A stretch of DNA of 6,378 nucleotides, from positions 1 to 6,378 of the forward strand of contig JAEWIY010000045.1 in NCBI GenBank assembly GCA_023386835.1, given 5' to 3'. Shown in pieces: positions 1-5,147 of the stretch (within the stretch, counting starts at the first letter, position 1; every line of letters starts with the position of its first letter). The notes below the pieces were generated by a model. It was not told the origin of the DNA and did no database searches. It saw nothing but the letters and a program-made list of their open reading frames with translations. The position numbers and the translations under genes were made by a program. This DNA is from Verrucomicrobiota bacterium. Its GTDB lineage: Bacteria > Verrucomicrobiota > Verrucomicrobiia > Opitutales > Opitutaceae.

Positions 1-15
1 GCTTCAGGGTAGGGG

Positions 16-972
16 CTACCACACCCGCTCGATCTTCTTCGCCTCCAGAAGGTCCTCGGCGGCGTCGGGCAGCTCGTGCAGAAAATCGAGGCCCGTCCGC
101 ATTTCGATCTCATCGATGCTCACCAAATAGTCCGGCAACGTCGCGCCGTCCGGCAGATCCTGCGGCAACAGAAACGCGGCTGCGCGGACGCGGCCTTCGT
201 TCTCGTCGACCACGATCATGAAGAAAGCCTCGGGGATCGCGACGCGTCGCGCCAGCCGCGCCGGCCTGGCCCCAAAGACCGGCCCGGCGATCACCCAAAC
301 CTCGCGGAACCGGCCGGGATAGTTCGTCGCGATGCGCTGCTCGAGCTGCTTCCAAAGGCCGGCGTTGAGACCATGCCGCTGCGGCGCGATGTTCGACATG
401 AGGAAGGTCTCCTCCTGGGCCTGCGGACCGTAACGAATGGCGATCGCATGGTTCGGCGCCAGATGTCCGCGGTCGTATCCACTGCGATTGTACACGTCTG
501 GCGCGATCCGGGCGAGCGTGCGAGAATCGACCATGAAGGCGTCCGGCCGAGGCGCCGCATCGCGCACGTGCGCATCGTTCATCCGGTAGGCGGCCCAGAG
601 TGGATTGCCCAGCGCGTCGCTGTAGCCGACGACGTATCCCGAATTGACCAGGACCCGGCCCACCGGTCCTCCGTTGGCCTGGCGCGGGAGGCCACCGTAC
701 ACGTGCGTCTTGTCCCCCTCGGCGACCGCCGTGACGAAGTCGCGGCCGTAATACAGCTGCCAGAGATCCCAAGCCACCTCGAACGCAGTGATCTTCTTGC
801 CGCCACCCACAGCGTTGCGCAGCAGGTGCGTCACCTCCTCGCGGCGCTCGATGGGTTGCACGGCGAACCAGAACAGGAGCCCGCCCCACAGGAAGAGATT
901 GGCGATGGCAAAGGTTCGCGTGCGCCGCAACCACGTCGGCAACCGCGAGCGTTTCGAAGATTTTCGAGCCAT
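16..972 (-). CDS. Membrane-anchored DNA/RNA non-specific endonuclease (NUC family)
   Basis: The 318-residue product is a metal-dependent nuclease of the Serratia nuclease/EndoG type (beta-beta-alpha-metal fold), which cuts DNA and RNA without sequence preference. The signature DRGH lies at residues 167-170 (YDRGHLAPN), with His170 as the general base. SNIAPQ follows at 193-198, then Asn203 and Glu211; their 8-residue spacing matches the metal-site Asn and nearby Glu of Serratia nuclease. VIAGPVF at 227-233 is the usual core strand. The basic N-terminus (1-20) precedes one hydrophobic helix at about 21-39 with no convincing cleavage site. I infer a signal anchor with the catalytic domain in the periplasm. 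The ATG at 972 is the only good start; a G-run abuts it, too close for an ideal Shine-Dalgarno. It is divergent from the gene at 1186. The role (nutrient scavenging, clearing extracellular DNA, or a toxic effector) cannot be read from the sequence. Family assignment is firm. Confidence 0.93.
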   Translation of the reverse strand: MARKSSKRSRLPTWLRRTRTFAIANLFLWGGLLFWFAVQPIERREEVTHLLRNAVGGGKKITAFEVAWDLWQLYYGRDFVTAVAEGDKTHVYGGLPRQANGGPVGRVLVNSGYVVGYSDALGNPLWAAYRMNDAHVRDAAPRPDAFMVDSRTLARIAPDVYNRSGYDRGHLAPNHAIAIRYGPQAQEETFLMSNIAPQRHGLNAGLWKQLEQRIATNYPGRFREVWVIAGPVFGARPARLARRVAIPEAFFMIVVDENEGRVRAAAFLLPQDLPDGATLPDYLVSIDEIEMRTGLDFLHELPDAAEDLLEAKKIERVW

Positions 973-1149
973 CCCCCCTACTCTGGAACGCTGCTCAAAC
1001 GCGCCATTGAAAACGGTGACGCGCGGGTCGGTTCACAAACTATTCAGAGTTGGCGGCCGGCTCATCGCAAATCACACGCTATGACAGGCCGGTCCCGGGC
1101 GGCCGTTGCCGGAAACGCCAATGAGCAGCCTCTCTCCGCACCTCCCGCC

Positions 1150-1163
1150 GCTTGCCGGCAAGC
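1150..1163. promoter_or_regulatory. Perfect 14-base palindrome, candidate operator
   Basis: GCTTGCCGGCAAGC reads identically on both strands. It covers the whole -35 hexamer of the predicted promoter for the gene at 1186, where a bound dimeric regulator would block RNA polymerase. A related imperfect site, CGTTGCCGGAAACG at 1104-1117, lies 46 bases upstream and matches the TTGCCGGNAA core. The symmetry is seen directly; operator function is inferred. In RNA it could also fold into a short hairpin. Confidence 0.4.
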
Positions 1164-1180
1164 CGTTCCACAGTCATAAT
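1152..1180 (+). promoter_or_regulatory. Candidate sigma-70-type promoter for the gene at 1186
   Basis: TTGCCG (1152-1157, four of six consensus bases) is followed after exactly 17 bases by CATAAT (1175-1180, five of six). Transcription would start about seven bases after the -10, at or next to the ATG at 1186. The message would then be leaderless or nearly so. GGGG at 1181-1184 looks like part of a ribosome binding site but would not be transcribed from this promoter. Confidence 0.5.
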
Positions 1181-1185
1181 GGGGC

Positions 1186-1665
1186 ATGTCCACGCTGGAA
1201 TGGCTCGAAGCGCTGAGCTACGTCGTCACCATCGTCGGTTTTCCCTTCGCCATCTGGGTGTTCATCCGCGAGCAGCGGAAGGAGCGGCAGAACGACGACG
1301 AAGAGGTGTATCTGAAACTTGCTGACGACTACGAGGAGTTCCTCAAGCTGGCCCTGCAGCACGCGGATCTGCGCGTGATGAGCTCCAACACCGCCGCGCT
1401 CGCGCTGACACCCGAACAGCAGGAGCGGCGGAACGTCCTGTTCGAGATCCTGACCGCCCTCTTTGAACGGGCTTACATCCTCGCTTTCGAGGAAGGCCTG
1501 ACTGGCGACGCCGCCCGACGCTGGCAAACGTGGGAGGACTACATGCGCGCGTGGTGCCGACGACCGGATTTTCGGGAACAGTTGCCGCTGCTGTTGGAAG
1601 GCGAGGACCCCAATTTCCGAGCCTACATTCGTCGTCTCGCCGACGCCGCGGCCGCGCGGAGCTGA
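1186..1665 (+). CDS. Single-pass membrane protein with helical cytoplasmic domain, unknown function
   Basis: The 159-residue product has one transmembrane helix at about 9-27, directly followed by a basic stretch (REQRKER, 28-34). By the positive-inside rule this gives an outside N-terminus and a cytoplasmic C-terminal domain. Residues 35-159 look almost wholly alpha-helical, with many aromatic and acidic residues. Examples are VYLKLADDYEEFLKL (41-55), LTPEQQERR (74-82), LFERAYILAFEEG (92-104), RRWQTWEDYMRAW (111-123) and GEDPNFRAYI (139-148). I know no named domain for it and see no catalytic motif. The dense pattern of W, Y, R and E suggests a conserved fold rather than a chance frame. A -10-like CATAAT sits five bases before the ATG. 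The nearby ATG at 1179 is in another frame. It is divergent from the nuclease gene, so a functional link is possible but unsupported. Confidence 0.85.
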   Translation: MSTLEWLEALSYVVTIVGFPFAIWVFIREQRKERQNDDEEVYLKLADDYEEFLKLALQHADLRVMSSNTAALALTPEQQERRNVLFEILTALFERAYILAFEEGLTGDAARRWQTWEDYMRAWCRRPDFREQLPLLLEGEDPNFRAYIRRLADAAAARS

Positions 1666-1687
1666 TCGCACCTCGGCTCCATCGCAA

Positions 1688-1705
1688 GGCCGCGGCGACG
1701 CGGCC
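1688..1705 (+). terminator. GC hairpin with GCGA tetraloop downstream of the membrane-protein gene
   Basis: GGCCGCG (1688-1694) and CGCGGCC (1699-1705) pair perfectly around a GCGA loop of the stable GNRA class. It begins 22 bases after the stop codon at 1665. No T-run follows, so it is not a classical intrinsic terminator. It could protect the 3' end of the message or aid factor-dependent termination. Confidence 0.4.
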
Positions 1706-1724
1706 GTGGCCCCAGCCCAACCCC

Positions 1725-1766
1725 TTCACCGCGGAGCCCGCTGAGAACGCGCCGAGGAGGAGCGAG
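1725..1766. repeat. Degenerate 9-base-period repeat-like segment
   Basis: After TTCACC the sequence runs through GCGGAGCCC, GCTGAGAAC and a degraded GCGCCGAGGAG. These are imperfect units of a roughly nine-base period of the form GCNGAGNNC. From memory, intergenic repeats of the type ACCGCAGAGGACGCTGAGAACGC occur in Verrucomicrobia and related genomes, and this looks like a worn copy. The periodicity is seen; membership of a dispersed family is unverified. Confidence 0.35.
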
Positions 1767-1843
1767 CCTCGTGCCGCGCGCCCCTTCCCACGTGCCTCGT
1801 GAGCGACGTTGCGTCGACGGCCACGCCCGATGACAGTGGCGCC

Positions 1844-1978
1844 ATGGGAAACAAATACATGCCGTCCGTGAAGGATCAGAAAGCGCAGCAGCGGTTTCGC
1901 GACGAACAACGACGCAAGCAGCTCGCAGCCGGCCCAAAAACGAAGGGCCCCGCTGCACCGAAATCGAAAAAGAAGTGA
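1844..1978 (+). CDS. Small lysine-rich basic protein (44 residues), hypothetical
   Basis: An ATG frame of 44 codons ends in TGA. The product begins MGNKYMPSVKDQKAQQRF and ends in a lysine/proline/alanine tail (GPKTKGPAAPKSKKK). About a third of residues are Lys or Arg. The first half could form an amphipathic helix; the tail is probably disordered. There is no signal peptide or membrane segment. Such a basic peptide could bind nucleic acid or the ribosome, but nothing proves this. Support for a real gene: the composition differs from the arginine/alanine/proline-rich chance frames nearby, codons such as AAA, AAG, CAG and AAC are used, and the local drop in GC coincides with the frame. Against it: the ribosome binding site is weak and the length is short. 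It is convergent with the minus-strand gene ending at 2087. I do not recognise the family. Confidence 0.5.
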   Translation: MGNKYMPSVKDQKAQQRFRDEQRRKQLAAGPKTKGPAAPKSKKK

Positions 1979-2018
1979 CGGGTTCTTCACCGTTCGGGCG
2001 ACTGCGGAATCACCCGTC
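1977..2018. terminator. Weak inverted repeat between convergent genes
   Basis: GACGGGT (1977-1983), overlapping the stop codon of the small gene, pairs with ACCCGTC (2012-2018) across a 28-base loop. It lies in the short gap between the plus-strand small gene and the minus-strand gene ending at 2087. It could act for either direction, but the loop is long and there is no T-run. I see nothing else in 1979-2086. Confidence 0.2.
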
Positions 2019-2086
2019 GTCACGCCGGCGCTGAGACGCACTCGACAAGGGTGACGCACGGGCGCTGGCTTCGGGCACCGCGTCGG

Positions 2087-2866
2087 TCAGTCGATCACAT
2101 CGGTGACCTCAAGTTCACCGAGTTCCACCCTCCCCTGCCGCAGGTCGTCGACGTCCCGGAGCATGGGGAACTTCGTTTCACGGCCAATCGTCGGTCCGGC
2201 GGCGACGGCCATCAACGGCAGCGCCTGGGCCATCGACTTGCCGTTTGCCGGCAAACCGATCCGGGTTTGCCAGTAGATGACCGGTTCCGGTGTATTCGCC
2301 GTGGCATAATCGAAGGCCGTGACGATGATGCCGTAGATGGGATCGCTGGCGCTATCGAGGATGGTTTGGATGGCCGGCGAACGAAGCCCACGCCGATAGA
2401 CCTCGGGCCCCAGCAGACCGGGCATGCTGGGTGCCGCGATGTCCTGGGAGGGATCGTATCCAAGAAACCATAACAACTCGCCGCTGCTGGGGCGCAGGTA
2501 GCCCCATTGGATCACGACGAACAAACTCGGTTCATCCACGCCCGGCCGTGCGCCGAGGTAACCCTGCTTGGCCAGCACCTTCGCCACGACCTGGTTCATC
2601 TCCTCGACCTCCGGCAGTTGGTCGCCGGGGATCGAACCAAACCGGCAGCCCAACGAACGGCCGCGATAATACACCGGCTTGTCCGGCGTGGCTGGCTCGA
2701 TGGCCCGGCCCTCCGGCGTCATCTCCGTGACCACAATCACGTTTCCCCACCGCCGCGCCAGGAAGTTGAGCGCCACCGCGGGCGTCGTGAGGCCCAGCCA
2801 CGTGACCACCAGCAACAGGATCGTGAGGCCAGAGGACGAAGCGCGCATGGTCGGGGGTTCGCTCAC
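2087..2866 (-). CDS. Secreted protein of unknown function
   Basis: The 259-residue product carries a signal peptide: hydrophobic core at about 13-28 (GLTILLLVVTWLGLTT), then AVA at 30-32 with predicted cleavage before Leu33. The mature part of about 227 residues has no recognised enzymatic motif. Visible landmarks are KPVYYRGRSLGCRFG (63-77), a helix EVEEMNQVVAKVLAKQGYLG (86-105), PSLFVVIQWGYLRP (113-126), and a later segment IIVTAFDYA (180-188) followed by VIYWQTRIGLP (196-206). The layout resembles small periplasmic lipoprotein-like beta/alpha proteins common as hypotheticals in Verrucomicrobia; that comparison is from memory. I chose the GTG at 2864-2866 because GGAGG lies eight bases upstream. 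The ATG at 2848 also keeps the signal peptide but has no ribosome binding site. A still longer reading to 2956 only adds an unlikely Cys/His-rich extension. It is divergent from the fucosidase gene. Confidence 0.82.
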   Translation of the reverse strand: MSEPPTMRASSSGLTILLLVVTWLGLTTPAVALNFLARRWGNVIVVTEMTPEGRAIEPATPDKPVYYRGRSLGCRFGSIPGDQLPEVEEMNQVVAKVLAKQGYLGARPGVDEPSLFVVIQWGYLRPSSGELLWFLGYDPSQDIAAPSMPGLLGPEVYRRGLRSPAIQTILDSASDPIYGIIVTAFDYATANTPEPVIYWQTRIGLPANGKSMAQALPLMAVAAGPTIGRETKFPMLRDVDDLRQGRVELGELEVTDVID

Positions 2867-3047
2867 GTTGCTCGCCTCCCTCCCTCGCCGCAAGACTGCG
2901 CAATGACAGCACTCATCCATCGCATCATGCACCTCGACGCTCCCCGCGACCCACACGCCGCATAACCAGATCGATGTTCGTTGACTCCGCGCTTTCGTGC
3001 GCGCGAGGAATGATTAGGCTGCGAGTCTCTCCCCCATCCCCATCCCC
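2867..3047. other. Divergent gap between the secreted-protein and fucosidase genes
   Basis: This gap must contain promoters for both directions. On the plus strand TTGACT (2981-2986, five of six -35 bases) is the best hexamer, but no good -10 lies at standard spacing. The nearest, AGGAAT at 3006-3011, is poor and 19 bases away. A small stem CGCGC/GCGCG (2988-2992 with 2999-3003) sits between them. I see no credible gene here; a 12-codon frame at 2927-2965 is the tail of an antisense frame. Confidence 0.4.
2875..2879 (-). promoter_or_regulatory. Shine-Dalgarno GGAGG that fixes the start at 2866
   Basis: On the minus strand, GGGAGGGAGG ends in GGAGG eight bases before the GTG at 2864-2866, which is ideal spacing. 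The downstream ATG at 2846-2848 is 26 bases away and so is not served by it. This is the clearest ribosome binding site in the window. Confidence 0.7.
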
Positions 3048-3049
3048 AT
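3032..3049 (+). repeat. Triplicated CCCCAT hexamer spanning the fucosidase start codon
   Basis: Three perfect tandem CCCCAT units occupy 3032-3037, 3038-3043 and 3044-3049; the last supplies the A and T of the ATG. The pyrimidine-rich leader has no purine-rich Shine-Dalgarno sequence. Gain or loss of a unit would change only the leader, since the earlier units read ATC. Confidence 0.75.
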
Positions 3050-4538
3050 GCCCCGCTTCTGTTCTGCCTGGCGCGTTTGCGCCGTTTCGCTCGTCCTCTG
3101 CCTGTCTGCTGCCGCCCAACACCGTCCGGGTCGTTACGAACCTAACTGGGCGTCGCTCGATCAGCGCCCCACCCCCGAGTGGTTTCACGACGCCAAGTTC
3201 GGCATCTTCATCCATTGGGGCGTCTACGCGGTCCCAGCGTGGGCACTACCGGGCGAGTATTCGGAATGGTACTGGTATCGGATTCGCCAGACCGACGAGA
3301 AGCACGCGCCCTGGCGCGAGTTTCACGCCGCCAATTACGGCGCTGACTTTGATTACGCCGAGTTCGCCCCACACTTCCGCGCGGAGCTGTTCGATGCGCA
3401 GCGCTGGGCCGACCTCTTCGTCCGCTCCGGCGCGCGTTACGTGGTGCCGACTTCCAAGCACCACGATGGCTTCGCGCTGTGGCCGAGCGCCGAGGCCAGC
3501 CGCACCTGGGGCCGACCGTGGAATGCCGCCGAGATCGGTCCGAAGCGGGACCTGATGCAGGAACTCGCCAACGCGGTGCGTGAACGCGGGTTGAAGTTTG
3601 GTTTCTACTACTCGCTCTACGAATGGTTCAACCCGCTGTGGTTGAAAGACCGGGAGCGCTACGTGCGGGAGCACATGATCCCGCAGTTCAAGGATGTTGT
3701 CACCCGTTACGAACCGTCCCTGATCTTCAGCGATGGGGAATGGGACCTACCATCCGCCGCCTGGCGCAGCGAGGAACTTCTCGCGTGGTTGTTCAACGAG
3801 ACGAAGGTGCGCGAGGAGGTCGTCATCAATGATCGCTGGGGCAAGGAAACGCGCCACCACCACGGCGGGTACTGGACAACCGAATACGCCGCTGGCCTGC
3901 AGGACGCGAGCCATGCCTGGGAGGAGAGCCGCGGCCTCGCCGGTTCGTACGGCTACAGCCGCGCCGAACGCGCGGAAGACTACAAGTCCGCACGCGAACT
4001 CATCCTCGTGCTCGTCGACCTGGTCAGCCGCGGAGGCAACCTGCTCCTCGACATCGGGCCCGCCGCTGACGGCACGATTCCACCGATCATGGAAGACCGA
4101 CTGCTGCAGATCGGCGACTGGCTTCGCGTGAATGGCGAAGCGATCTACGGCACCCGCCCGGCCGGCCGCAGTTGCCAGTGGACCGACGGTACCCGGCCGG
4201 GACAGGAATACGGTGAGTACCGGGTGAAGTACGACCTGCTCGATCAAGTCGGACCAGCCCCCAAGGAAGGCCGTGCGGTCAAACAGGTCTTCTTCACGCA
4301 AAAGCGTGACGCGCTCTACGCCATCACGCCGGGTTGGCCCGGCCGGCAACTGATCCTGCGCAACGTCAATGTACCCCGGGGCGCCACGGCGACGTTGCTC
4401 GGAGTGGAAGGCGCCCTACCGCTGGAGGTCGGCACCGACGCCGTGACGGTGACGCTGCCTGACCTCGGCCCCGATCAGGCGCCGTGCCAGCACGCCTTTG
4501 TCATCAAGCTTCCCGGCGCCACGGTCGCCCCGGAGTGA
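3048..4538 (+). CDS. Secreted alpha-L-fucosidase, glycoside hydrolase family 29
   Basis: The 496-residue enzyme hydrolyses terminal alpha-L-fucose from glycans with retention of configuration. A signal peptide (hydrophobic core about 9-20, cleavage expected after Ala23) sends it out of the cytoplasm. The catalytic barrel covers about 30-370. It shows DAKFGIFIHWG (48-58, fucose-binding His56 and Trp57), KHHDGFALW (137-145, His138/His139) and IFSDGEWD (226-233), in which Asp229 aligns with the nucleophile. VVINDRWG (258-265), HHHGGYW (270-276) and LQDASHAWEE...GYGY-like residues (284-303) complete the site; the acid/base probably lies in this last segment. GGNLLLDIGP (329-338) and the C-terminal beta domain (about 375-490) follow. 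Length and order match human FUCA1-type enzymes, suggesting the broad-substrate GH29-A subfamily. The ATG at 3048 is the only in-frame start after a TAG at 3015; there is no Shine-Dalgarno. No sugar transporter or fucose catabolic gene is adjacent. Confidence 0.96.
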   Translation: MPRFCSAWRVCAVSLVLCLSAAAQHRPGRYEPNWASLDQRPTPEWFHDAKFGIFIHWGVYAVPAWALPGEYSEWYWYRIRQTDEKHAPWREFHAANYGADFDYAEFAPHFRAELFDAQRWADLFVRSGARYVVPTSKHHDGFALWPSAEASRTWGRPWNAAEIGPKRDLMQELANAVRERGLKFGFYYSLYEWFNPLWLKDRERYVREHMIPQFKDVVTRYEPSLIFSDGEWDLPSAAWRSEELLAWLFNETKVREEVVINDRWGKETRHHHGGYWTTEYAAGLQDASHAWEESRGLAGSYGYSRAERAEDYKSARELILVLVDLVSRGGNLLLDIGPAADGTIPPIMEDRLLQIGDWLRVNGEAIYGTRPAGRSCQWTDGTRPGQEYGEYRVKYDLLDQVGPAPKEGRAVKQVFFTQKRDALYAITPGWPGRQLILRNVNVPRGATATLLGVEGALPLEVGTDAVTVTLPDLGPDQAPCQHAFVIKLPGATVAPE

Positions 4539-4542
4539 GTTG

Positions 4543-4616
4543 GCGCCCCTGGCGCTGCTTCGCATGACCGCAGCTTGGAGGCTCGGCCGCGCGATCCCCG
4601 CCGCGGTTTGGCTGCG
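4543..4616. terminator. Structured convergent gap, possible bidirectional terminator
   Basis: Four bases after the fucosidase stop, GCGCC (4543-4547) pairs with GGCGC (4551-4555) around a three-base loop. Further on, CGCAGC (4569-4574) pairs with GCTGCG (4611-4616) and encloses a second stem, CCGCG (4587-4591) with CGCGG (4602-4606). The outer stem touches the stop codon of the minus-strand gene at 4617. None has a proper T-run, although TTT follows the inner stem. Placement between two gene ends supports a termination or 3'-end role. Confidence 0.4.
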
Positions 4617-5069
4617 TCACATCTTGATGTCGAGCAACGTCCAGGTTGGCGTGACCAGCTTGGGCGATTTGAAGCGGGCATCCTCCTGCAGCAGATCCCG
4701 GTACGGGCGGGCGCCGATCGAAACGGGTCGTCCGCCCCAGCTTCGCTCGACGGACCCTCCGCCTTCGAGGTTGGGCCTCAGCAGCTCGGCCTTTTGACGG
4801 TCCGCGCGAAAGATTCGTTCGATTTCCAAGGAACGGTCCTTGCGAGCCGTCACGTTCACGGCAGGCAGCACGACAACGTCAGGGTCCTTGCTGGCGTCGC
4901 TGTCGGTAGGTTTCGCCTTCGGCTCGAAGCGAAAATGAGCACGGAGCGACGCGGAGATGTCCTCCCGTGTCGCCGTCGATCGTTCCGTCGCCACCGCAGG
5001 ACTACACGCGAGCGGCAGGCCCGTCACGACGAGGCAGACCCACACCGGCAATTCCCAAGGGTGGCCCAT
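4617..5069 (-). CDS. Small exported protein of unknown function
   Basis: The 150-residue product starts with a signal peptide: hydrophobic core at about 8-22, then AVA at 25-27 with predicted cleavage before Thr28. LPLAC at 18-22 resembles a lipobox, but the -3 residue is Pro, so lipoprotein processing is less likely. The mature part of about 123 residues has an acidic/lysine linker (51-63), a short hydrophobic stretch VVVLPAVNVTARKDRS (65-80), a charged helix LEIERIFRADRQKAELLRP (81-99) and a C-terminal tail ending TPTWTLLDIKM. No enzymatic motif is visible and I do not recognise the family. The ATG at 5069 has no clear Shine-Dalgarno sequence. It lies 78 bases downstream of the gene at 5148-6245 in the same direction, probably in one transcription unit, and is convergent with the fucosidase gene. 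Confidence 0.75.
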   Translation of the reverse strand: MGHPWELPVWVCLVVTGLPLACSPAVATERSTATREDISASLRAHFRFEPKAKPTDSDASKDPDVVVLPAVNVTARKDRSLEIERIFRADRQKAELLRPNLEGGGSVERSWGGRPVSIGARPYRDLLQEDARFKSPKLVTPTWTLLDIKM

Positions 5070-5147
5070 GGCGGGCCCAGAGTAGCCAGGCCCACAGCGG
5101 TGTCACGCGAATCAGGTCACACTGCGCCCCCCGAATTCCACCAGAAA
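5070..5147 (-). other. Spacer between the two co-directional exported-protein genes
   Basis: On the minus strand this 78-base spacer contains a G-run near its start and, just before the downstream ATG, GGGCC and GGCCC arms around an 11-base loop (about 5072-5092 on the plus strand). No promoter or clear ribosome binding site is visible, which fits readthrough from the upstream gene. Confidence 0.3.

Larger units (their letters stand above)
973..1185. other. Divergent intergenic control region
   Basis: This 213-base gap separates the 5' ends of the minus-strand nuclease gene and the plus-strand membrane-protein gene, so it must hold both promoters. The rightward promoter candidate and its palindrome are listed separately. 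I found no convincing -35/-10 pair for the nuclease. The half-proximal part (about 1000-1075) is richer in A and T than its surroundings and is the likeliest place for one. No credible small gene is visible. A frame open through this region on the plus strand is the antisense of the nuclease gene running on, not a gene. Confidence 0.6.

Noticed and set aside
76..1179. Long plus-strand open frame (367 codons) opposite the nuclease gene
   Set aside because: It is rich in Arg, Pro and His, has no recognisable motif, and overlaps a gene with an intact DRGH nuclease site. Long antisense frames are expected at this GC content.
1343..2059. Minus-strand frame of 238 codons opposite the membrane-protein gene and the small basic gene
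   Set aside because: Arg/Ala/Gly-rich low-information sequence antisense to a much more convincing protein; no ribosome binding site or domain.
2507..2965. Plus-strand frame of 152 codons opposite the secreted-protein gene
   Set aside because: His/Arg/Pro-rich composition typical of antisense of a GC-rich gene; the opposite strand has a signal peptide and strong Shine-Dalgarno sequence.
2981..3011. Promoter for the fucosidase with TTGACT as -35
   Set aside because: The -35 is good but no -10 hexamer with more than three matches lies at acceptable spacing, so it is only mentioned in the intergenic entry.
3062..3104. Lipoprotein signal on the fucosidase from the LVLC at residues 15-18
   Set aside because: The residue before Cys is Leu rather than Gly, Ala or Ser, and a better signal peptidase I site (AAA before Gln24) follows.
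2974..3555. Plus-strand frame of 193 codons overlapping the fucosidase start
   Set aside because: Ser/Pro/Arg-rich out-of-frame reading of the fucosidase gene with no domain signal.
3747..4349. Minus-strand frame of 200 codons opposite the fucosidase
   Set aside because: Entirely within a clear GH29 gene on the other strand and lacking any motif of its own.
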